64,000 bases of DNA from Bog-532 sp963830385 (GTDB lineage Bacteria > Actinomycetota > Actinomycetes > Streptosporangiales > Streptosporangiaceae), in NCBI GenBank assembly GCA_963830385.1, contig CAWHMD010000002.1:1116001-1180000 (forward strand). The letters are read 5' to 3'. The notes under the pieces were generated by a model. The model ran no database searches, had not been told where the DNA came from, and saw only the letters and a list, made by a program, of their open reading frames with translations. Below are positions 57,327 through 64,000 of this stretch, piece after piece (the first letter of the stretch is position 1; every line of letters begins with the position of its first letter). A program made the position numbers and the translations under genes.

Positions 57327-57459
57327 GCCCGGGCGCCCGCGGGGCGGTTTCACGTGTGAAGTTTTCCGGGTTTGCCGGTTATTGCGGTCGATACTGGGTT
57401 ATAAATGAAAGGAAAGTTTCTTATTTGTTGGGAGCGGACCTCTACCCGCAGGAGGTCGA

Positions 57460-58536
57460 ATGACGACGGCTTCACATCGTGCCCGCCCGGCCGGGCGCCG
57501 CCGGCGGCGCTGGCTCAGCCTGCTCGCGGTCCCGGCGCTGGCCGCGCTGGGGGTGCTGGCGATCGCCCACCGCCCCGCCGCTCCGGCCGCCGGCCAGCAG
57601 ACCCGCCTCGACGCGGCCGCGGCGCCGGCCGACAGCAGCGGGCTGCCCGCCCGCGTGCTCATGGGCTACTGGCAGGACTTCACCAACGGCGCCACCCCGC
57701 TCACCCTGGCCAAGGTCCCCACCAGCTACAACCTGGTCGCGGTGGCGTTCGGCAACGCGGGCAGCACGCCCGGCCAGGTCACGTTCAGCGTGGACCCGGG
57801 GCTCTCGTCCGCGCTCGGCGGCTACACCGACAGCCAGCTCACCAGCGACATCCAGACCCTGCACGGGCGCGGGCAGAAGGTCATCCTGTCCGTCGGCGGC
57901 CAGAACGGCACGGTCAGCGTGACCGACGCCGCCAGCGCCAGCGAGTTCGCCAGCAGCGTCGACGCCATTATCCAGCAGTACGGTTTCGACGGCGTCGACA
58001 TCGACCTGGAGAACGGGGTCAACCCGGCCTACATGGCCCAGGCGCTGGAGCAACTGCAGAGCGACGTGGGGTCCAGCCTGATCATCACGCTCGCCCCGCA
58101 GACGATCGACACCCAGTCCACGGCCAGCGACTACCTGGCGCTGGCGCTGAACATCAAGTCGATCCTCACCATGATCAACACGCAGTACTACAACTCGGGC
58201 ACGATGAACGGCTGCGACGGCAACGTCTACGCCGAGGGCTCGGAGAACTTCATCACCGCCCTGGCCTGCACCGAACTACAGAGCGGGCTGTCGCCCAGCC
58301 AGGTCGGGCTGGGACTGCCGGCCTCGTCGGCGGCGGCCGGGAGCGGCTACGTGGACCCGTCGGTGGTCAACGACGCGCTGGACTGCCTGGCGGCCCTGTC
58401 GAACTGCGGCAGCTTCACCCCGCCGGCCAGCTACCCCAGCATCCGGGGCGTGATGACCTGGTCGATCAACTGGGACGCGTCGAACGGCTACAACTTCGCC
58501 AACACGGTGGCGCCGCACCTGGCCTCGCTGCCGTGA
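57460..58536 (+). CDS. Secreted GH18 chitinase-type glycosidase
   Basis: The 358-residue enzyme has a twin-arginine-rich signal peptide (RRRRRWLSLLAVPALAALGVLAIA), then a GH18 barrel beginning LMGYWQDFTNG, with VILSVGGQNG and the catalytic motif FDGVDIDLEN (Glu184 is the acid), and MTWSINWD near the end. It lacks a carbohydrate-binding module. A strong CAGGAGG site precedes ATG 57460. It probably degrades chitin outside the cell; the DasR-type operators common on Streptomyces chitinases were looked for upstream and not found. Confidence 0.92.
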   Translation: MTTASHRARPAGRRRRRWLSLLAVPALAALGVLAIAHRPAAPAAGQQTRLDAAAAPADSSGLPARVLMGYWQDFTNGATPLTLAKVPTSYNLVAVAFGNAGSTPGQVTFSVDPGLSSALGGYTDSQLTSDIQTLHGRGQKVILSVGGQNGTVSVTDAASASEFASSVDAIIQQYGFDGVDIDLENGVNPAYMAQALEQLQSDVGSSLIITLAPQTIDTQSTASDYLALALNIKSILTMINTQYYNSGTMNGCDGNVYAEGSENFITALACTELQSGLSPSQVGLGLPASSAAAGSGYVDPSVVNDALDCLAALSNCGSFTPPASYPSIRGVMTWSINWDASNGYNFANTVAPHLASLP

Positions 58537-58541
58537 TCAGC

Positions 58542-58585
58542 GTGGGGGCCGTCCTCCGGTCCAGGACGGCCCCCACTTTCTTTCC
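58542..58585 (+). terminator. Rho-independent-type terminator after the GH18 gene
   Basis: GTGGGGGCCGTCCT (58542-58555) pairs perfectly with AGGACGGCCCCCAC (58563-58576) across a seven-base loop and is followed by TTTCTTTCC. It starts six bases after the chitinase stop and separates it from the amylosucrase gene. Confidence 0.85.
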
Positions 58586-58612
58586 GTAGTCTCCCGCCCC
58601 ACACTGGCGATC

Positions 58613-60541
58613 ATGGATCCAGCGACCGAGCAGGCGGTACGGCAGCGTCTTGACCCACCCGAGGCCGACGCCTTCCTGACCCGGCTCGGCCTGCTGGCGC
58701 CCGACATCATTGGCCCGCTGGCGCAGGTGTACGGCGGCCACGCCGACGTGGACGCGCTGGTCGCGGCCTGCGTGCGGGACGCGGTGGAGGCGACGGCGGC
58801 CCGCGCGCCCGCGCTGCGGCGGCTCGACCGCCGCCGGGAGATCGACCCGGCCTGGTTCCAGCGGGCCCGCATGGTCGGCTACGTCTGCTACACGGACCGG
58901 TTCTCGGAAACCCTGAAAGGGTTCCGGCCGCACCTGGACTACCTGGCCGAGCTGGGCGTGAGCTACCTGCACCTGATGCCGCTGCTGCGGCCGCGCGAGG
59001 GCGAGAACGACGGCGGCTACGCGGTCGCGGACTACGGCGCCGTCGATCCGCGGCTCGGCAGCATGGCCGACCTGGAGACGCTGGCGTCCGGCCTGCACGA
59101 CCGGGACATCGTGCTCTGCGTCGACCTGGTGCTCAACCACACCGCCCGGGAGCATGAATGGGCCCGCAAGGCGGCGGCCGGGGACCCGGCCTACCGGGAC
59201 ATGTACCTGATCTACCCGGACCGCACGCAGCCGGACCGGTACGAGCGCACGCTGCCGGAGGTCTTCCCCGACCTCGCGCCCGGCAGCTTCACCGAGGTGC
59301 CCGGGACCGGCTGGGTGTGGACCACCTTCCACGACTTCCAGTGGGACCTCAACTACACCAACCCGGCCGTGTTCCGGGCCATGCTGGGGACGATGTTCAC
59401 GCTGGCCAACCGGGGCGTGGACGTGATCCGGCTGGACGCGGCGCCGTTCCTGTGGAAGCGGCTGGGCACCGACTGCCAGAACCAGCCCGAGGCGCACCGG
59501 CTGCTGCAGGCGTTCCGGGCGCTGACCCGGCTGGCCGCGCCCGGACTGGCGCTCAAGGCCGAGGCGATCGTCAGCCCGGACATGCTGGTGCAGTACCTCG
59601 GCGCCCACGACCGCTACCAGCCCGAGTGCGACCTCGCCTACGACAACCAGCTGATGGTCATGCTGTGGTCGGCGCTGGCCACCCGGGACGTGCGGCTGGC
59701 CGAGCAGGCGCTGAGCCGCCGCCGGCCCGCTCCGGCCGCGACCGCCTGGATCACCTACCTGCGCGGCCACGACGACATCGGCTGGGCGGTCTCAGATGCC
59801 GACGCTGCCGCCGCCGGGCTGGACGGCTTCGCGCACCGGAAGTTCCTCAGCGAGTTCTACGCCGGGCGGTTCCCCGGCTCGTTCGCCCGCGGCGCCTTGT
59901 TCCAGCAGAACCCGGCGACCGGCGACGCGAGGATTTCCGGCAGCGCCGCGTCGCTGTGCGGGATCGAGAGCGCGCTCGAGACCGGGGACCCCGGCGAGCT
60001 GACCGTGGCCCTGCGGCGGCTGGAGTCGATGTACGCGATCGTGTTCTCGTTCGGCGGCATCCCGCTCATCTACATGGGCGACGAGCTGGCGCTGCGGGGC
60101 GACCCGCACTGGGCCGACGACCCGGCCCACGCGGACGACAACCGGTGGATGCACCGGCCGCCGATGGACTGGTCCCGGGCCGCCCGCCGCCACGACCCGG
60201 AATCGGTGGAGGGGCGCGCGTTCGCCGCGCTGCGCGGGCTGGTCACCGCCCGGCGGTCACTGCTGGCCCTGCGCGCGGGCGGGACGACCGAGGTGCTCCC
60301 GACCGGGAACCACAGCGTGCTGGCCTACCGCCGGGTGCACCCGCGGAGCGCGCCGTTCCTGGCGCTGACCAACTTCAGCGACGTGGCCCAGGCGGCCGGG
60401 GCCGGGATCATCGCCCGGGCCGGGCTGCGTGCGCCCCGGACCGCCCACTCCAGCACCGGGCATTCCAGCGGGGAGCTGGCGATCGGCGGGGGCCGGATCG
60501 AGCTGCCTGCCTGGGGCTTCGCCTGGCTGGCGGACGGATGA
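58613..60541 (+). CDS. Amylosucrase (GH13_4)
   Basis: The 642-residue protein matches amylosucrase along its length: an all-helical N-terminal domain, CYTDRFSETLKGFRPHLDYLAELGVSYLHLMPLL, DNDGG-like ENDGGYAVADYGAVDP, DLVLNHTAREHEWARKA, then catalytic D275 (VIRLDAAPFLWKRLGT), E317 (LKAEAIV) and D387 (RGHDDIGW). The enzyme makes alpha-1,4-glucan and fructose from sucrose in the cytosol; no signal peptide is present. Trehalose synthase and sucrose hydrolase are relatives, but WKRLGTDCQNQPEAH is amylosucrase-like. The gene has its own leader after the terminator. Confidence 0.9.
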   Translation: MDPATEQAVRQRLDPPEADAFLTRLGLLAPDIIGPLAQVYGGHADVDALVAACVRDAVEATAARAPALRRLDRRREIDPAWFQRARMVGYVCYTDRFSETLKGFRPHLDYLAELGVSYLHLMPLLRPREGENDGGYAVADYGAVDPRLGSMADLETLASGLHDRDIVLCVDLVLNHTAREHEWARKAAAGDPAYRDMYLIYPDRTQPDRYERTLPEVFPDLAPGSFTEVPGTGWVWTTFHDFQWDLNYTNPAVFRAMLGTMFTLANRGVDVIRLDAAPFLWKRLGTDCQNQPEAHRLLQAFRALTRLAAPGLALKAEAIVSPDMLVQYLGAHDRYQPECDLAYDNQLMVMLWSALATRDVRLAEQALSRRRPAPAATAWITYLRGHDDIGWAVSDADAAAAGLDGFAHRKFLSEFYAGRFPGSFARGALFQQNPATGDARISGSAASLCGIESALETGDPGELTVALRRLESMYAIVFSFGGIPLIYMGDELALRGDPHWADDPAHADDNRWMHRPPMDWSRAARRHDPESVEGRAFAALRGLVTARRSLLALRAGGTTEVLPTGNHSVLAYRRVHPRSAPFLALTNFSDVAQAAGAGIIARAGLRAPRTAHSSTGHSSGELAIGGGRIELPAWGFAWLADG

Positions 60542-60694
60542 GCGTATTCCAAGGCCCGGGCACCCGAGCCGGAAGCAGGCCGGGGGATGACGCGTCCGCG
60601 TTCGGGTGCCCGGGGGCAGGGGCGCCAACCGGGCGGGCCGGCCTGGCGTACGGGGAGGCCGCTCACGAGGCGACGGCGAGCGGTCTCCCCACCG

Positions 60695-60830
60695 CTGTGC
60701 ACTCCCCTCCCGTTGCACAGTGGCTACGCCACCCCTCCCGGGAGAACCGTTACATTAAACGGGGCTCCCCTGGAAAGGTTGGCAGTTGTACGCTATTTAG
60801 CGTACAGACTGTTTGGTCACCACCGAACAG
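60695..60830 (+). promoter_or_regulatory. Three-dyad upstream module, copy 1
   Basis: In order: CTGTGCAC-N10-TTGCACAG (60695-60720), a 20-bp dyad TGTACGCTATTTAGCGTACA (60787-60806, perfect nine-base arms) and CTGTT...AACAG (60809-60830). TATAC, a possible -10, follows at 60831. The same three elements, in the same order, precede the next paralogue at 61527-61691. They are therefore likely a conserved regulatory module, perhaps bound by the encoded HTH proteins. Confidence 0.7.
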
Positions 60831-60907
60831 TATACAGTCACGACCACGGAGATCAAGACCGTGGCTGCAATCCCAGGACAGATCCGGCGAAATCCCCGCG
60901 GGCGGAG

Positions 60908-61444
60908 GTGAGTGGGCTGGCTGTCAGCGCTGACGTGCCTGAGAACGAGCGCGAGCCCAGCCGCCCCTCGCGCGCGGAGGCCGGCGAGAGCGCGGCGCCG
61001 GAACAGGACCTCAACCCGCTGCAGCGGCTGATCCGCCAGCGGATGCGGGAGCAGGGCTGGTCCTACGGCGACGTCGCCAAGAGCGGCGGGTTGCCCCGGT
61101 CGACCGTGTACACCCTGGCCACGACCCGCAACCTGGCCCGGCCACCTCGGCCCGCGACCCTCAACGGCCTGGCCTGGGGCCTGGACCTGCCGATCGCGGT
61201 GGTCCGCTCGGCCGCCGCCGAGTCGACCGGGCTGCATTACTACGACGACGAGCTGGGCGGGGCGGAGGCCACCGGGGACCCGGACCGGGACCTGCTGATC
61301 GCCAGCATCGACGAGCTGAGCCCCGAGGACCGCCAGCACGTGCTGGCGCTGGTGGAGTCGCTGCGCAAGAAGACGGCCGCGGACCGCCCCGAAGGGAACC
61401 GTCCAGAGCGGGACCGCCCCGAGCGCAGGCCATCGGGCCACTGA
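60908..61444 (+). CDS. Small HTH DNA-binding protein, paralogue 1
   Basis: A protein of about 178 residues: a charged N-terminal tail, an XRE-like helix-turn-helix (NPLQRLIRQRMREQGWSYGDVAKSGGLPRSTVYTLA, then LNGLAWGLDLP), a conserved TGLHYYDDE linker and a C-terminal helix DLLIASIDELSPEDRQHVLALVESLRKK. It is followed by a near copy 333 bases on; by eye 70 of 83 core residues match. The GTG at 60908 overlaps its own GGAG and is a guess; a GTG at 60935 is an alternative. Its role is unknown; autoregulation through the upstream dyads is inferred. Confidence 0.82.
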   Translation: MSGLAVSADVPENEREPSRPSRAEAGESAAPEQDLNPLQRLIRQRMREQGWSYGDVAKSGGLPRSTVYTLATTRNLARPPRPATLNGLAWGLDLPIAVVRSAAAESTGLHYYDDELGGAEATGDPDRDLLIASIDELSPEDRQHVLALVESLRKKTAADRPEGNRPERDRPERRPSGH

Positions 61445-61526
61445 GCCGTCACCAGCCAGTGAACTGACCCTGGGCGGCCCAGAACGTGCCCAGCCCGGCC
61501 AGGTCGCTGAGGATGAGGCGCTGCCG

Positions 61527-61691
61527 CTGTGCAAGCCCCTCCCATTGCACAGTGCAGCGTCTCACGGCTCGACAGCAGTTCAGCGGTCTCGAGCTCCAAC
61601 TCCTACATGGTTACGTCCGGTATGGAGTCTCCTTTGAGCGGTCCACGTTGTACGCTATTTAGCGTACAAAATGTTCGCTCATCACCGAACA
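61527..61691 (+). promoter_or_regulatory. Three-dyad upstream module, copy 2
   Basis: CTGTGCAA-N10-TTGCACAG (61527-61552, perfect eight-base arms), TTGTACGCTA-TT-TAGCGTACAA (61648-61669, perfect ten-base arms) and TGTTCG-N8-CGAACA (61672-61691), followed by a TATAC box at 61693. The arms are more perfect than in copy 1, while the spacers differ. The first and second dyads are 121 bases apart here against 92 in copy 1. Confidence 0.7.
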
Positions 61692-61777
61692 GTATACGGA
61701 TCGCGACCGGGACGCAAGAGCGTCGTATGCAATTTCGTTTGGCACGGTGCGGGTTTCCGGCGGGCGGAGGTGGTCAA

Positions 61778-62338
61778 GTGACGGTCATGGACGTTCCTGG
61801 AGGTGAGCGGGATCTGGGCAAGCCGGACAGCCCTCCGGTCGGCCAGGCCGCGAGCGAGCCGGCCCAGGAGCTCAACCCGCTGCAGCGCCTGATCCGGCAG
61901 CGGCTGGACGAGCAGGGCTGGTCCTACGGCGACGTCGCCAGGCGCGGCGGCCTGCCCCGTTCCACGCTGTACACCCTGGCCACCAACCGGAACCTGGCCC
62001 GGCCCCCGCGCCCGGTCACGCTGAACGGCCTGGCCTGGGGGCTCGACCTCCCGGTCTCGGTCATTCGGTCCGCCGCCGCGGCGTCCACCGGACTGCACTA
62101 CTACGACGACGAACCGGACAACGACGGTGACCCGGGTGCGGGCCGCCCGGGCGGCTCAGGCAGCGCGGGCAGTTCGGGCAGCGCGGGCAGTTCGGGCAGC
62201 GCGGGACCGATGAGTGATCCGGAGCGGGAGCTCCTGATCGCCAGCATCGACGAGCTGACCGCCGAGGACCGGCGGCACGTCGCCGCGCTGGTGCAGTCGC
62301 TGCGCAAGAAGGCGGGCGGGGAGCGCCCCGGCCGTTGA
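61778..62338 (+). CDS. Small HTH DNA-binding protein, paralogue 2
   Basis: About 186 residues, homologous to the preceding protein: ELNPLQRLIRQRLDEQGWSYGDVARRGGLPRSTLYTLA, TLNGLAWGLDLP, TGLHYYDDE and the C-terminal LLIASIDELTAEDRRHVAALVQSLRKK. It differs by an insert GSGSAGSSGSAGSSGSAG encoded by tandem 18-base repeats (about 62152-62208) before the C-terminal helix. The start is GTG 61778 with GGAGGTG upstream. Stable retention of both copies with their control modules suggests a dosage or heterodimer role, which is inference. Confidence 0.84.
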   Translation: MTVMDVPGGERDLGKPDSPPVGQAASEPAQELNPLQRLIRQRLDEQGWSYGDVARRGGLPRSTLYTLATNRNLARPPRPVTLNGLAWGLDLPVSVIRSAAAASTGLHYYDDEPDNDGDPGAGRPGGSGSAGSSGSAGSSGSAGPMSDPERELLIASIDELTAEDRRHVAALVQSLRKKAGGERPGR

Positions 62339-62353
62339 CCATGACACGCCTCC

Positions 62354-63562
62354 CTACTGGTTCATCGGCCAGTTGGCGGACACGCCGAGCTGCTCGGCCA
62401 GCTTGCCGTAGTGCCCCTCCGGCAGGACCAGGCGGGCGACGCGCAGGATGTCGGCGGGGTCCTCGCCGGGCGGGCGCAGCACGCAGATGGTGTCGTCCCG
62501 CTTGCTGCGGGTCACGACGACGCGGTCGTGGTCGGCCATGACGATGCGGGCCGGCTCGATACGGCCCTCTTGCGCGGGAACAGGCATGACGGGAATCTCC
62601 GGGAGAGAACGTTCCTGATGAAGGCTGGTCGGGTCGGCCTGGGGGGCCCGGGGGGCCTGGGGGGCCTGGGGGGCCTGGTGCGGCACTGGTGCGGAGGCGG
62701 CGCCGCGACGGCGGCGGCGTCGCCGGGCCAGTAGCAGCGGTTCGGCCGCGAAAACGAGCACGACGAGCAGGCCGATCGCCAGCAGCACGGTCTTCAGCCA
62801 GGACGGCATGCCCGAGCTGGCGTGCGGCTTTGTGTGGTGCGCGGCGGGCGGGGAGGACGGCGCCGGGCTCGTGGGGGCGGTACCGCTGGGGGCGGTAGTG
62901 CCGGGAGCGCTGGGGCCCGGGTTGCCGGGCGCTGAACCACTGGCCGGCGAGGTCGCCGGGCTGGGGATGGTCAGCCGGATCCCTGCGGCCAGCGCATCGG
63001 GGTTGGCCCCGACGGCGGCCCGGTTGGCCGCGTACAGGCTCGGCCAGCCGCCGCGGACACCGAACCGGGCCGCGATGGCGGAGAGCGTGTCCCCGGCCGC
63101 CACCGTGTACCGGACCGGAGCGGCCGGGCCGGGCAGGTGCAGGTGCAGGCCCACGCCGAGGGTGTCGGGGTCGGGACCGATGGCCGCCCGGTTGGCCGCG
63201 TACAAGGCGGGCCAGCCGCCGCGGACGCCGAAGCGGGCCGCGATGACGGACAGGTTGTCGCCGCGCTGGACGACGTAGCTGCGAGCCGGGCTGGCCGGGG
63301 CCGCGCTGGCGGCCCGGGTGGCCCGGGTGGTTTGGACGTTCTGGGCGTTCTGGGCGTTCTGGGCGGGCGAAGCCGCCGTGATCGATGTCAGTGCCGCGGG
63401 CACCGGCGCGGCGGCCGGGTGGGCACTGGTGGAGCTGACGCTCTTCGTGCGGGTACTGACCTGAACCGGATGAACGGGTCTGCCCAGACCGGCGAGGAGC
63501 ACGCCGGCCGACAGGATGGTCCAGGCGAGCACAACGCACGCGGGCTTGAACCACGCATGCAT
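62354..63562 (-). CDS. Membrane protein with two LysM domains
   Basis: The 402-residue protein has an N-terminal hydrophobic segment, a Gln/Asn/Ala repeat (AQNAQNAQNVQ), two LysM modules (YVVQRGDNLSVIAARFGVRGGWPALYAANR and YTVAAGDTLSAIAARFGVRGGWPSLYAANR), a Pro/Ser/Thr spacer, a membrane segment (LKTVLLAIGLLVVLVFAAEPLLLA) and a basic then charged C-terminus. LysM binds peptidoglycan, so the middle is likely extracellular and the C-terminus (VMADHDRVVVTRSKRDDTICVLRPPG) cytosolic. Its mRNA leader can form a long hairpin over the ribosome site. Confidence 0.87.
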   Translation of the reverse strand: MHAWFKPACVVLAWTILSAGVLLAGLGRPVHPVQVSTRTKSVSSTSAHPAAAPVPAALTSITAASPAQNAQNAQNVQTTRATRAASAAPASPARSYVVQRGDNLSVIAARFGVRGGWPALYAANRAAIGPDPDTLGVGLHLHLPGPAAPVRYTVAAGDTLSAIAARFGVRGGWPSLYAANRAAVGANPDALAAGIRLTIPSPATSPASGSAPGNPGPSAPGTTAPSGTAPTSPAPSSPPAAHHTKPHASSGMPSWLKTVLLAIGLLVVLVFAAEPLLLARRRRRRRGAASAPVPHQAPQAPQAPRAPQADPTSLHQERSLPEIPVMPVPAQEGRIEPARIVMADHDRVVVTRSKRDDTICVLRPPGEDPADILRVARLVLPEGHYGKLAEQLGVSANWPMNQ

Positions 63563-63568
63563 GGTGCT

Positions 63569-63650
63569 GTCACTTTCCTTCCAGGGAGATCAGCGCCGGG
63601 CGTCACGGGCCGGGCGCCGTCAGGGACAAACGGCTGGAAAGGAAAGTGAC
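63569..63650 (-). promoter_or_regulatory. Long inverted repeat covering the LysM gene ribosome site
   Basis: GTCACTTTCCTTCCAG (63569-63584) and CTGGAAAGGAAAGTGAC (63634-63650) are complementary over 16-17 bases with one bulge, separated by 49 bases. On the minus-strand mRNA the near arm contains the GGAAGGAAAG that serves the LysM start, and the far arm abuts the stop codon of the upstream gene. The fold would sequester the ribosome site, possibly released by translation or processing. Confidence 0.5.
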
Positions 63651-64000
63651 TTACGCGGGGGGGACCTCCGGCAGGGACGATCGCCAGACGGCCTTGGCGC
63701 CCTCGATGCGGACGCGTCGCACCACGATCAGGGTGCGGTGGGTGATCCGGTCCATAGCGGTACGGCCGGAGAGCGGGTGGCCGCCACCGCCGCCGCTACC
63801 GGTCGCGCTGCCGCCGGTCCCGCCGTTGCCGCCGGCACCGCCGGTGGCGCCCCCAACTGGGCTGGCGACCGGGATGCGAGGCAGCGCCGGTGACGGCGAG
63901 GGCGACATCGGCACGGTGGCGGTGGATACGGTCACGGTCACGCGGGCGGCGGACGAGCCGATGGCGGGGACCGTGGCTGCGGTGGCTGCAGTGGCTGCGG
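63651..64000 (-). CDS. C-terminal part of an unrecognised protein
   Basis: The frame is open to the window edge and ends at TAA 63651. Visible sequence is low-complexity Ala/Thr (AATAATAAT), then MTVTVSTATVPMSPSPSPALPRI, a Gly-rich stretch and a basic C-terminus THRTLIVVRRVRIEGAKAVWRS. No domain is recognised. An ATG at 63941 exists, but the same composition continues upstream, so the gene probably starts outside the window. It shares the strand with the LysM gene and may be in its operon. Confidence 0.55.
   Translation of the reverse strand, partial: AATAATAATVPAIGSSAARVTVTVSTATVPMSPSPSPALPRIPVASPVGGATGGAGGNGGTGGSATGSGGGGGHPLSGRTAMDRITHRTLIVVRRVRIEGAKAVWRSSLPEVPPA

Noticed and set aside
57330..57459. 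DasR operator before the chitinase gene
   Set aside because: No sequence near the ACTGGTCTAGACCA-type consensus was found; only an AT-rich patch with a TATAAA is present, without a well-spaced -35.
62152..62208. Tandem 18-base repeats as an independent element
   Set aside because: They encode the Gly/Ser/Ala linker of the second HTH protein and keep its frame, so they are a coding expansion.

Overview
The window is about 72% GC, has strongly GC-biased third codon positions, and uses many GTG and some TTG starts with short ATGA/GTGA gene overlaps. Together with a CofD-type F420 enzyme, an LCP cell-wall ligase, a NIT-domain kinase with a Roadblock protein, and secreted hydrolases with Tat/lipoprotein-type signals, this points to a soil-type actinomycete. 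The genus cannot be named from the sequence alone. No rRNA, tRNA, CRISPR array, integrase or insertion sequence was seen.

Region 1 (1-16756) is a purine-catabolism island. Eleven minus-strand genes run head to tail, mostly with ATGA overlaps: hyi, garR (frameshifted), gcl, glxK, allB, alc, uricase, xdhA, xdhB, xdhC and a partial guaD. An IclR-family regulator and an NCS2 purine permease lie upstream, and uraD-uraH diverge from the permease. The set covers guanine/xanthine to urate, allantoin, allantoate and ureidoglycolate, and glyoxylate to glycerate phosphate; a ureidoglycolate lyase is not in the window. Three tandem pairs of a 15-bp dyad, each with exactly 21-bp spacing, sit at the divergent promoters and look like the regulator's operators.

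Region 2 (17237-24475) is mixed: cofD, a two-component system with a soluble GAF kinase, a P450 with an unusual I-helix, an XRE/MmyB-type regulator and an MFS exporter. Region 3 (24519-33535) is an aromatic-acid cluster reading MBL hydrolase, PaaX regulator, feruloyl-CoA-synthetase-like ligase, boxC, boxB, benzoate-CoA ligase and a GNAT; boxA is absent. Region 4 (33712-39054) is a sugar-alcohol ABC importer with its dehydrogenase. Region 5 (39356-47228) holds an LCP ligase, an LD-carboxypeptidase, an alpha/beta hydrolase, a reduced conservon (Roadblock plus NIT kinase, without the DUF742 and GTPase partners) and a frameshifted solute-binding lipoprotein.

Region 6 (48026-55129) is a divergent Liv-type importer whose binding protein is a paralogue of that broken one, with a 3-hydroxyisobutyrate-dehydrogenase-like enzyme and an M24 protein lacking one metal-ligand Asp. 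Region 7 (55341-60541) holds secreted GH30 and GH18 enzymes and an amylosucrase. Region 8 (60695-64000) has two tandem, about 84% identical HTH proteins, each preceded by the same three-dyad upstream module, then a LysM membrane protein and a partial gene.

Small indels affect four loci (alc 3' end, garR, one binding protein, and a compensated pair in GH30). They could be real mutations or assembly errors; reads are needed to decide.
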